Made by a program: the position numbers and the translations under genes. Shown here piece by piece: positions 1 through 5,197 of a stretch of DNA of 7,465 nucleotides. Source of the stretch: DAOUAJ01 sp034433615 (GTDB lineage: Bacteria; Chloroflexota; Anaerolineae; DUEN01); assembly GCA_034433615.1 (NCBI GenBank), contig DAOUAJ010000460.1, positions 1 through 7,465 of the forward strand. The letters run 5' to 3'. The notes beneath the pieces were generated by a model. That model was given only the letters and a program-made list of their open reading frames with translations, made no database searches and was not told where the DNA came from. How positions within the stretch are numbered: the first letter of the stretch is position 1; every line of letters begins with the position of its first letter.

Positions 1-939
1 TAAGTAAGCTATGTCACCGTCGTTGTTCCAAACCGCTGAGCCTCTGCCCCAATAAAGGTCGGCGGTCGTATTAATGCCGCTTTTCGTCCACACTCTTACC
101 GATGCGCCCGGATTCAGGGTGAAGGGTGGAAACTTAAAGGTATGGCCAGCCGCGTCCTGCAGGGTCCAATCGGTCATGTTCACGGCTATTCCCGTAGGAT
201 TCTGGATCAGGACATACTCACCCTCCACTTCGGGGCCTGGCGGATCGTATTCGATGAAGGTGATTTGCACATTCGGCGTGACGGTAGAAGTTGGAGTGGG
301 AGTAGCGGTGACGACTGTTGGTGTGGTTGTGATGGTGGTCGTGGGTGTAGTCGTGACGCCGACACATACCTCCAGACTTACGTTGTCCAGATACATGGCA
401 GTCCCTTCATTAACGGCACCCACCCCATCGTTGAACACGTTAAAATAAAGAACGAGGGTTTGTCCTTTATAGATCATCATGTCAACCATGGCAGTCAACC
501 AGGTCTGAGCATTCTGCCGCTCGTCCCACAATATCTCAATCGTCCCACGGGTCAGCGGGTCAAGGATAGTGACCTGTTGCTTGTCTGCATCAATCGGTCC
601 CTCAGCGATGGCGAAGAAGTCCCAGCGGAGTTGAGCGCTGACGGCATCGGCCGGAATAGAGATTGTTTGCTCAATGGAAGAGTAGGCGTTACGGTTAGGA
701 ACCTCGGTGATGCCCAGGCGCATAGCAGTGCCGGAGCGATTAGGAGCAGGCGCGTAGGCTGGTGTGGCCGGGCTGATATTGATCGTCCAGCCGCCAGTTC
801 CCTCGAAGTCGCCGTTAAGGATCACGTCGAAGCAGCCTGGAGCAGCAGCCGTCTCGCCAGCGCCAGCCATGCCAGGGAGTGCGAGCAGCAACGTGGTCAG
901 GAGCAGTGTGCCGACGAGAACCTCGTGCATTCTATTCAT
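1..939 (-). CDS. Secreted protein with jelly-roll domain, Thr/Pro linker and lamin-tail domain (3' end outside the window)
   Basis: The frame is open from the ATG at 939 to the window edge, giving 313 residues with no stop; the C-terminus is missing. AGGAG at 952-948 lies 8 nt before this ATG. Residues 1 to about 27 form a signal peptide (hydrophobic VLVGTLLLTTLLLALPGMAGA). Residues 36-192 look like a beta-sandwich, carbohydrate-binding-like domain: it opens with NGDFEG and GW, ends with AMYLDNVSLEVC, and is bracketed by Cys36 and Cys192, which may pair. Residues 196-222 are a Thr/Pro-rich linker. From residue 223 the sequence matches the lamin-tail domain (LTD): EYVLIQNPTG, DWTLQDAAGHTF, LNPGASVRVWT, DLYWGRGSAVWNNDGD. 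In bacteria LTDs occur on exported proteins, often beside nuclease or surface modules. No catalytic domain is visible here, so a surface-binding or adhesive role is inferred. Plus-strand reading frames over this stretch are shadows. Confidence 0.85.
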   Translation of the reverse strand, partial: MNRMHEVLVGTLLLTTLLLALPGMAGAGETAAAPGCFDVILNGDFEGTGGWTINISPATPAYAPAPNRSGTAMRLGITEVPNRNAYSSIEQTISIPADAVSAQLRWDFFAIAEGPIDADKQQVTILDPLTRGTIEILWDERQNAQTWLTAMVDMMIYKGQTLVLYFNVFNDGVGAVNEGTAMYLDNVSLEVCVGVTTTPTTTITTTPTVVTATPTPTSTVTPNVQITFIEYDPPGPEVEGEYVLIQNPTGIAVNMTDWTLQDAAGHTFKFPPFTLNPGASVRVWTKSGINTTADLYWGRGSAVWNNDGDIAYL

Positions 940-985
940 GTCAATGTCTCCTGAAAATTCCTCACGTTGTGGCATTTTCAATTAT

Positions 986-1014
986 ATTCTACCATATTTT
1001 TTGGACTTGATCAA
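986..1014 (-). promoter_or_regulatory. Predicted sigma-70-type promoter of the lamin-tail gene
   Basis: Read on the minus strand, TTGATC (1014-1009) is followed after exactly 17 nt by TAGAAT (991-986), with an AT-rich spacer. A TATAAT overlaps just downstream (986-981) but would need a 22-nt spacer, so TAGAAT is the better -10. The start site would fall near 979, giving a 5' leader of about 40 nt before the ATG at 939. Predicted from sequence only. Confidence 0.6.
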
Positions 1015-1031
1015 CACTGAGTCAACGGGGC

Positions 1032-1063
1032 ATTCAAGACTGGGAATCGAGCGTTACTTGAAT
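1032..1063. repeat. 7-bp inverted repeat between the divergent promoters (possible operator)
   Basis: ATTCAAG at 1032-1038 is the exact reverse complement of CTTGAAT at 1057-1063, with an 18-nt gap. The half-site centres are 25 nt apart. The dyad lies 18 nt upstream of the minus-strand -35 box and about 36 nt upstream of the plus-strand -35 box, which would suit a dimeric regulator acting on both. A 7-bp match can also arise by chance, so the role is inference. Confidence 0.3.
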
Positions 1064-1098
1064 TCATTCGGCAGGCAGGAACTGCAAAGATAGCAACC

Positions 1099-1127
1099 TT
1101 GACTCTCTCACTGCTCAGGGATACAAT
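1099..1127 (+). promoter_or_regulatory. Predicted sigma-70-type promoter upstream of the Uma2 gene
   Basis: TTGACT at 1099-1104 and TACAAT at 1122-1127 are separated by exactly 17 nt; both are close to the consensus -35 and -10. Transcription would start near 1134, leaving a leader of about 170 nt before the ATG at 1306. No terminator is visible between the Uma2 gene and xpt, so this promoter may also serve xpt-guaA. Confidence 0.6.
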
Positions 1128-1278
1128 GGCGCTGTGCCCTGGCTGTAAGATGCTCCAACCTGTTCGTCGGCGGGGGAGAAGTTCAAGCCTTATGCTGTGC
1201 CAAGGGCGGGGGTCTTGGAGCAATTGATGGAGCAGTAAGCCCATACACAAGCGAGGAACAACCGATATGTAACGATGG

Positions 1279-1293
1279 CTGTCTGATAGACAG
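1279..1293 (+). promoter_or_regulatory. Small hairpin adjacent to the Uma2 ribosome-binding site
   Basis: CTGTCT (1279-1284) and AGACAG (1288-1293) are perfect reverse complements around a GAT loop. The ribosome-binding site AGGTG (1296-1300, 5 nt before the ATG at 1306) starts only 3 nt after the stem. The hairpin could affect ribosome loading, but six base pairs with a three-base loop is a weak structure and this is inference. Confidence 0.35.
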
Positions 1294-1305
1294 GCAGGTG
1301 AAGCT

Positions 1306-2076
1306 ATGGAAGAGATGACATTGGTTGAGCCGGTCCTGGTCGAGATGGAATGGCCGCCCACAGAGGACGAACTCCCTTCCGATGATGGCATCCCTATGGA
1401 AACTCAACGCCACGTACTGCAACTCGATTTGCTGATGGACCCCTTGCTCCTCCTCTGGGCTGATCGCCAGGACGTTTTCGTCGGCGGCAACATGTTCATG
1501 TACTTCAGCCTGGAACAGGTGCGCCGCCAGAACTTCCGCGGCCCCGATTTCTTTGTGGTGCTGGGCGTGCCAAGGCGAGAACGCAAGAGTTGGGTGGTCT
1601 GGCAGGAAGGCAAAGGGCCCGATGTCGTGATCGAGCTATTGTCGGAGAGCACGGCAGCGCGAGACAAGGGGGAAAAGAAACAGATTTACCAGGACCAGTT
1701 ACGGGTGCCCGAGTACTTCTGGTTCGATCCTTTCAGTGGGGAGTGGGCCGGCTTCGCCTTGCGGGAAGGGGTCTACGAACCGATAGAACCGGACGTCCGA
1801 GGGCGGCTGATCAGCCAGCAATTGAAACTGGCGCTAGTATGCTGGCAGGGGACGTACAAGGGCGTCAGTGCGCGCTGGCTGCGATGGACGACCCTGGAGG
1901 GTGTCTTGCTGCCGACGCCGCAGGAAGTGGCAGAGCAGGAAGCAGAGCGGGCGGAAGAGGCCCAGCGGCGAGTGGAAGAGGCCCAGCGGCAGGCAAAGGA
2001 AGCTCAACAGCGGGCTGCGGAACTAGAAGTTCTGCTAGCCCGTTATCGAGAACGCTTTGGTGAAATACTCGAGTAG
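1306..2076 (+). CDS. Uma2 family (DUF820) PD-(D/E)XK nuclease-like protein with coiled-coil tail
   Basis: The protein has 256 residues, longer than the roughly 190-200 usual for Uma2 because of an added tail. The start at 1306 follows AGGTG by 5 nt. The core shows the Uma2 signature: FVGGNMFMY (58-66), FRGPD with Asp81, then GPDVVIELLSEST (104-116) with the expected catalytic acid Glu110, and RDKGEKKQIY (119-128) before VPEYFWFDP (134-142). Asp81, Glu110 and a lysine at 121-125 would form the restriction-endonuclease-like active site. Residues 207-256 are almost all helix-forming with a heptad pattern and repeated EEAQRR/EEAQRQ, a predicted coiled coil. Uma2 proteins occur in large numbers in Chloroflexota and Cyanobacteria genomes; their biological role is not settled, so function is given only at family level. 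It ends 28 nt before xpt with no visible terminator. Confidence 0.88.
   Translation: MEEMTLVEPVLVEMEWPPTEDELPSDDGIPMETQRHVLQLDLLMDPLLLLWADRQDVFVGGNMFMYFSLEQVRRQNFRGPDFFVVLGVPRRERKSWVVWQEGKGPDVVIELLSESTAARDKGEKKQIYQDQLRVPEYFWFDPFSGEWAGFALREGVYEPIEPDVRGRLISQQLKLALVCWQGTYKGVSARWLRWTTLEGVLLPTPQEVAEQEAERAEEAQRRVEEAQRQAKEAQQRAAELEVLLARYRERFGEILE
1953..1990 (+). repeat. 17-nt direct repeat with 21-nt period inside the Uma2 coiled-coil tail
   Basis: GGAAGAGGCCCAGCGGC occurs at 1953-1969 and again at 1974-1990. The 21-nt offset equals exactly one coiled-coil heptad, which points to recent heptad duplication. The next heptad (from about 1995, GGAAGCTCAACAGCGGG) is a diverged version. Confidence 0.75.
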
Positions 2077-2092
2077 CGGTATCAGGCATTAG

Positions 2093-2098
2093 AGGAGG
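2093..2098 (+). promoter_or_regulatory. Strong ribosome-binding site setting the GTG start of xpt
   Basis: AGGAGG at 2093-2098 is a full Shine-Dalgarno match, 6 nt before GTG at 2105. It decides for the GTG start. From that start the protein aligns from residue 1 with the known xanthine phosphoribosyltransferase N-terminus (MEALK in B. subtilis, MQALK here). Confidence 0.85.
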
Positions 2099-2104
2099 CT
2101 TTCA

Positions 2105-2761
2105 GTGCAGGCACTCAAACAGCGCATCCTCGCCGAAGGGCGTAACCTGGGACAAGGGATCCTTAAGGTTGATAGCTTTGTTAACCATCAGGTAGACCCC
2201 GTCCTGATGGTGGAAGTAGGCCGGGCTTTGGCCGACCGTTTTCGTGATGCCGGTGTGACGAAGGTGATCACGGCGGAGATCTCCGGTATCGCGCCCGCCC
2301 TGACCACCGCGCTGGCCCTGGGCGTTCCGGTGGTCTATGCCCGCAAGAGCAAGCCCATCACTATGTCCAATGGAGCCTATCGGGATACCGCTCCATCTCA
2401 CACCAAAGGGCATCTGGTAGAGCTGTTTGTCTCGCCCGAATACCTGGGACCGCAGGACCGCGTGCTGTTAGTAGACGATTTTTTAGCCACCGGGCAGACC
2501 ATCGCCGCGCTGGTGCGCATCGTGGAGCAGGCTGGCGCCACCCTGGTCGGCATCGGCGCTGTGATTGAGAAGAGATTCGAGGGCGGTCGCGAGTTGCTGC
2601 AACCGTTGGGAGTACCTATTGAGTCGTTAGCCATTATCACCAGCATGGAAAACGGCCGCATCGAGTTTGCAGACGAGGACGGGGGAGACGCGGGGACGCG
2701 GAGAGGTGAGGCGGCGAGCCCACAAATCCACAATCCAAAATCGAAAATCCAAAATGCGTGA
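2105..2761 (+). CDS. xpt: Xanthine phosphoribosyltransferase
   Basis: Cytoplasmic salvage enzyme making XMP from xanthine and PRPP. It starts with GTG. The sequence closely follows B. subtilis Xpt as I remember it, with the same numbering: LKVDSFVNHQVDP (20-32) carries the xanthine-contact residues Leu20 and Asn27, VLLVDDFLATGQT (120-132) is the PRPP loop, and Lys156 in VIEKRF is the other base-contact lysine. The domain is complete by about residue 193 (B. subtilis Xpt has 194 residues). Here the protein has 218. The extra 24 or so residues are low-complexity (DAGTRRGEAASPQ, then IHNPKSKIQNA) and are encoded by short tandem repeats, so they are probably a neutral tail rather than a domain. 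The stop overlaps the first codons of guaA by 8 nt. GuaA uses XMP, so the two genes catalyse consecutive steps towards GMP. No guanine riboswitch can be seen upstream; the gap to the Uma2 gene is only 28 nt. Confidence 0.95.
   Translation: MQALKQRILAEGRNLGQGILKVDSFVNHQVDPVLMVEVGRALADRFRDAGVTKVITAEISGIAPALTTALALGVPVVYARKSKPITMSNGAYRDTAPSHTKGHLVELFVSPEYLGPQDRVLLVDDFLATGQTIAALVRIVEQAGATLVGIGAVIEKRFEGGRELLQPLGVPIESLAIITSMENGRIEFADEDGGDAGTRRGEAASPQIHNPKSKIQNA
2685..2716 (+). repeat. Degenerate G-rich period-8 repeat at the 3' end of xpt
   Basis: Units GAGACGCG (2685-2692), GGGACGCG (2693-2700), GAGAGGTG (2701-2708) and AGGCGGCG (2709-2716) form an imperfect 8-nt tandem array. It encodes the start of the extra tail of Xpt (about residues 194-204) and directly precedes the AT-rich heptamer array. 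Confidence 0.5.
2725..2759 (+). repeat. Tandem heptamer array spanning the xpt/guaA junction
   Basis: Units are AATCCAC (2725-2731), AATCCAA (2732-2738), AATCGAA (2739-2745) and AATCCAA (2746-2752), followed by the diverged AATGCGT (2753-2759). The array is AT-rich in a GC-rich setting. It encodes IHNPKSKIQN at the end of Xpt, and its last unit contains the ATG used by guaA. It resembles the short tandemly repeated heptamers known from cyanobacterial and related genomes and probably expanded at an intergenic position. Confidence 0.8.
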
Positions 2762-4337
2762 GATGATTGCAGTCGTAGACTTTGGCTCCCAATACACCCA
2801 ACTCATCGCCCGGCGGGTGCGTGAGGCGCACGTTTACTCCGAGTTGATCCCTTGGGACGCGCCGGACGAGGCCTTCACCCGTCTGGCGGGTACAAGCGAG
2901 CAACTGTCGCCACGCGGGTTCATCCTGTCCGGGGGGCCAGCCAGCGTTTACGAGCCGGGCGCGCCGCGCTTGCCGCGGGCTGTAGTCAGGGCAGGAAAGC
3001 CCGTGTTAGGCATCTGCTACGGGATGCAAGCCCTGGCCCACGAACTGGGTGGCCAGGTGGCGCCAGCTCGCGAGCGAGAGTACGGCCCGGCCGAACTTGT
3101 CGTCCTCGACCCCACGGCACCTCTGTTTGCCGGTCTCCCCCAACGCCAGCCGGTCTGGATGAGCCACGGTGACCGCATTGAGGCGTTGCCGCCCGGCTGG
3201 ACAGTCCTGGCTCGCACGGACAACTCCCCGGTGGCGGCCATGGGCGATGTGGCTCGTGGCTGGTACGGCCTGCAGTTTCATCCGGAGGTCGTGCACACCC
3301 GTTACGGCTGCGAGCTGTTGCGCAATTTTCTTTATCGGGTATGCGGCTGCCAGGGCACGTGGACGCCTGGCTCCTTCATTGACGAATCCGTGGCGCGCAT
3401 TCGTGAGCAGGTAGGGGACGGCCGCGTGGTCTGCGGGCTGAGCGGCGGGGTGGACTCGGCAGTGACGGCCGCGCTGGTGGGCCGCGCCGTCGGCGACCAG
3501 CTCACCTGCATCTTTGTCAACACCGGGCTCTTGCGCCAGGGCGAACCGCAACAGGTCGTAGAGACCTTCACCCGCTTAGCGGGTACAGGCGAGCGTTCGC
3601 TGGGATTGCGGCTGGTCGCCGTAGATGCCACTGAGGAGTTCCTGTCCGACCTGGCCGGGGTCACTGATCCGGAGGAGAAGCGCAGGCGGATCGGCACTCG
3701 CTTTATCCGGGTGTTTGAACGTGAAGCGCAGGCATTGGGGCGGGTGGACTTCCTGGCTCAGGGCACCCTCTACCCCGACGTCATCGAATCTACCTCGGCA
3801 GAGACGCGAGCCGCCCAGAAGATCAAGACCCACCACAACGTCGGTGGCCTCCCGCCCAACCTGCAATTCCGGCTCATCGAGCCGCTGCGCTACCTCTTCA
3901 AAGACGAGGTGCGGGCCGTAGGTGAGGCGCTGGGACTGCCGGAGGAGATCGTCTGGCGGCATCCATTCCCCGGCCCCGGGCTGGCCATCCGTATCCTGGG
4001 CGAGGTCACCTGGCCGCGGCTGGAGACGTTGCGCCAGGCGGACGCCATCTTGCTGCAAGAGCTACGCGCGGCGGGTCTGTACCGGGAGACGGCGCAGGTC
4101 TTCGCCGTGCTGTTGCCGGTGCGCTCTGTGGGGGTGATGGGCGATGGCCGCACCTACGCCAGCGTAGTTGCTCTGCGCGCGGTGACCACGGACGATTTCA
4201 TGACGGCGGACTGGGCGCGGCTGCCCTATGACCTGTTGGCGCGCATCAGCAGCCGCATCGTGAACGAGGTGCCCGGGGTCAACCGGGTGGTCTATGACAT
4301 CACCTCCAAGCCGCCCGGCACGATAGAATGGGAGTGA
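2754..4337 (+). CDS. guaA: GMP synthase (glutamine-hydrolysing)
   Basis: Converts XMP, ATP and glutamine to GMP in the cytoplasm, the last step of guanine nucleotide synthesis. From the ATG at 2754 it has 527 residues, close to E. coli GuaA (525). The glutamine amidotransferase domain (about 5-195) has DFGSQYTQLIARRVRE at its start, the nucleophile Cys88 in GICYGMQ, and His176/Glu178 in FHPEVVHT. The ATP pyrophosphatase domain has the P-loop SGGVDS (230-235). The C-terminal dimerisation domain has HPFPGPGLAIRI (from 403) and ends TSKPPGTIEWE. The frame stays open back to 2667, but that stretch translates the repeats inside xpt and is not real. ATG 2763 is a possible alternative start. No Shine-Dalgarno precedes either ATG, so coupling to xpt (8-nt overlap) is inferred. 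Unusually, two loops each carry 7 extra residues (about 44-50 and 274-280) with the same peptide, LAGT(S/G)E. Confidence 0.97.
   Translation: MREMIAVVDFGSQYTQLIARRVREAHVYSELIPWDAPDEAFTRLAGTSEQLSPRGFILSGGPASVYEPGAPRLPRAVVRAGKPVLGICYGMQALAHELGGQVAPAREREYGPAELVVLDPTAPLFAGLPQRQPVWMSHGDRIEALPPGWTVLARTDNSPVAAMGDVARGWYGLQFHPEVVHTRYGCELLRNFLYRVCGCQGTWTPGSFIDESVARIREQVGDGRVVCGLSGGVDSAVTAALVGRAVGDQLTCIFVNTGLLRQGEPQQVVETFTRLAGTGERSLGLRLVAVDATEEFLSDLAGVTDPEEKRRRIGTRFIRVFEREAQALGRVDFLAQGTLYPDVIESTSAETRAAQKIKTHHNVGGLPPNLQFRLIEPLRYLFKDEVRAVGEALGLPEEIVWRHPFPGPGLAIRILGEVTWPRLETLRQADAILLQELRAAGLYRETAQVFAVLLPVRSVGVMGDGRTYASVVALRAVTTDDFMTADWARLPYDLLARISSRIVNEVPGVNRVVYDITSKPPGTIEWE
2872..2901 (+). repeat. Palindromic in-frame insertion repeat, copy 1, in guaA amidotransferase domain
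   Basis: This 30-nt copy matches 3565-3594 at 26 of 30 positions. It reads CCTTCACCCG, then TCTG, then GCGGGTACA, A, GCGAGC. It encodes FTRLAGTSE (residues 41-49), just before the conserved FILSGGP strand. By comparison with E. coli GuaA recalled from memory, the protein is 7 residues (21 nt) longer exactly here. The dyad is CCCGTCTGGCGGG at 2878-2890. Confidence 0.75.
3565..3594 (+). repeat. Palindromic in-frame insertion repeat, copy 2, in guaA ATP pyrophosphatase domain
   Basis: This second 30-nt copy reads CCTTCACCCG, CTTA, GCGGGTACA, G, GCGAGC. It encodes FTRLAGTGE (residues 272-280), after the QVVETF helix and before the strand leading to VDATEEFL. Again the protein is 7 residues longer here than E. 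coli GuaA. The dyad is perfect in this copy: CCCGCTTAGCGGG at 3571-3583. All four differences from copy 1 are transitions. Confidence 0.75.
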
Positions 4338-4393
4338 GAGGGCAAGGCAGGGTATGACAGATGATGTGATAAAGTCAACTGAGGAGGGAGCCA

Positions 4394-4732
4394 ATGGCAA
4401 CGAAGGAGAAGACCCTGGACAGGCTTCAGTATCTTGAGGCTCTCTATCGCCGGGGATACCGAAGTGACGTGATAGATCGGTCACTGGACAAGATTATCGC
4501 GCTGGAAAGAGCAGCCGCTCAGCATGAGCTGGCGGACTTGCAAGAGCGATTGCGGGCATTCGAAGTGCGGTATCAGATGTTGTCAGAGGATTTTTACCAA
4601 CGCTTCCGCGCAGGGGAACTGGGTGATGCGATGGATTTCGTAGAGTGGAGTGTCTTCTATGAAATGAAGGAATCTGTACGGGAACGCCTGGAAACCCTTG
4701 AAGCTGAACCAGCCCTTCGACAGGCTCCCTGA
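4394..4732 (+). CDS. Small helical protein, putative antitoxin-like partner of the TumE-family gene
   Basis: The protein has 112 residues, starting 6 nt after AGGAGG (4382-4387). It is almost wholly helical and charged. Residues 1-35 (YLEALYRRGYRSDVIDRSLDK) look like a short N-terminal helical unit. Residues 36-58 (ALERAAAQHELADLQERLRAFE) form a likely coiled coil. The end carries a conserved-looking block, YQMLSEDFYQRFRAGELGD, then AMDFVEWSVFYEMKESV. I recognise this block from uncharacterised proteins encoded directly upstream of TumE/DUF6516 genes in Chloroflexota and Cyanobacteria, but I cannot name its family. No helix-turn-helix is obvious. It sits 56 nt after guaA and 40 nt before the toxin-like gene. 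The upstream, smaller, helical partner is the usual antitoxin arrangement, so the antitoxin role is inferred from context. One counted 60-base stretch is 52% G+C, against 63-78% in two stretches of guaA. Confidence 0.6.
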   Translation: MATKEKTLDRLQYLEALYRRGYRSDVIDRSLDKIIALERAAAQHELADLQERLRAFEVRYQMLSEDFYQRFRAGELGDAMDFVEWSVFYEMKESVRERLETLEAEPALRQAP

Positions 4733-4759
4733 CCTGCTCCGCAACCTCAGGACAGGTAG

Positions 4760-4764
4760 AGGAG
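4760..4764 (+). promoter_or_regulatory. Ribosome-binding site that fixes the start of the TumE-family gene
   Basis: AGGAG at 4760-4764 lies 8 nt before ATG 4773. The frame is open back to an ATG at 4698, but that would overlap the upstream gene by 35 nt and add 25 residues with no family resemblance. The family normally begins MDP.RYLAEVK, as seen from 4773. Confidence 0.75.
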
Positions 4765-4772
4765 ATCGCCTA

Positions 4773-5162
4773 ATGGACCCGCAAAGGTACTTGGCCGAGG
4801 TTAAGGCCAAACTAGCGACCAGTTCCGCTGTGGCTTCGATCGCAGTTGTGGAAGAGCGTGCCCTGCCGGACCAAGGGTACCTCCGCGCACGGTTGAGGCT
4901 CAGTAACAATGATTTCCTGGAGGTGGCCGAGTACTTCGTCGTCGAAGAAGGGCGTTGTGTGACCAGGCGTTATCGCTATCAGTGGATGGATGAGTCGCAG
5001 CGAGTGCTGAGGAAACGTTGGGATAACGTGGAACATTTTCCTGACTTACCGGATTTCCCGTATCATGTCCACGTGGGTGAGGAGTCACGTGTCGAGCCAG
5101 GCCAATTATTGAGCATTGTAGAACTGGTTAACATCATTGAACAGAAGCTTGACCGTGGATAG
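4773..5162 (+). CDS. TumE family toxin-like protein (DUF6516)
   Basis: The protein has 129 residues, a normal length for the family. The characteristic blocks are visible in order: MDPQRYLAEVKAKL (1-14), GYLRARLRLSNNDFLEVAEYF in the first half, then YRYQWMD, then RWDNVEHFPDLPDFPYHVHVG with the histidine pair His98 and His100. TumE-family proteins are the toxin halves of type II toxin-antitoxin modules. I do not know the biochemical target with certainty and do not assign one. The usual described partner is a DNA-binding antitoxin; here the partner is a coiled-coil protein without an obvious DNA-binding motif. The gene lies 40 nt after that partner. Two of three 60-base stretches counted in this gene have 50-57% G+C and one has 60%, mostly lower than guaA, consistent with a mobile accessory cassette. 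Confidence 0.75.
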   Translation: MDPQRYLAEVKAKLATSSAVASIAVVEERALPDQGYLRARLRLSNNDFLEVAEYFVVEEGRCVTRRYRYQWMDESQRVLRKRWDNVEHFPDLPDFPYHVHVGEESRVEPGQLLSIVELVNIIEQKLDRG

Positions 5163-5197
5163 TTTCCCCATTGAGATCCGTCGGCACATGAAAACGA

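Larger units (their letters stand above)
940..1305. other. Divergent intergenic region (about 365 bases, no gene)
   Basis: No convincing coding sequence lies between the two divergent start codons. The region is visibly more AT-rich than its neighbours near 970-1015. It contains one promoter per strand, a 7-bp inverted repeat between the promoters and a hairpin directly before the downstream ribosome-binding site. The remaining stretch, about 1130-1275, would be a leader of some 170 nt for the plus-strand gene. I see no recognisable riboswitch, tRNA or small RNA in it. Short frames crossing it on either strand lack ribosome-binding sites and family resemblance. Confidence 0.6.

Noticed and set aside
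74..1093. Plus-strand open frames across 74-448, 142-954 and 764-1093
   Set aside because: They lie antisense to the lamin-tail gene, which has a signal peptide, recognisable domain motifs, a ribosome-binding site and a promoter. The plus-strand translations show no family resemblance.
1242..1258. ACACAAGCGAGGAAC resembles the right part of guaA repeat copy 1 (ACAAGCGAGCAAC)
   Set aside because: The match is about 12 bases, lacks the palindrome and the GCGGGTAC core, and needs a mismatch; chance is enough.
2667..2753. Extended N-terminus of guaA from ATG 2667
   Set aside because: The 29 extra residues are a translation of repeat DNA inside xpt, and the GuaA family begins directly before the DFGSQY motif.
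2811..2830. CCCGGCGGGT near 2811-2820 as a third copy of the guaA palindromic repeat
   Set aside because: It encodes the universally conserved ARRVRE of GuaA, with no length increase there.
4338..4393. Terminator or promoter between guaA and the small helical gene
   Set aside because: No GC-rich stem followed by a T-run, and no -35/-10 pair with acceptable spacing, could be found.
4698..4772. Longer start for the TumE-family gene at ATG 4698
   Set aside because: It overlaps the upstream gene, adds residues without family resemblance and ignores the good AGGAG at 4760-4764.
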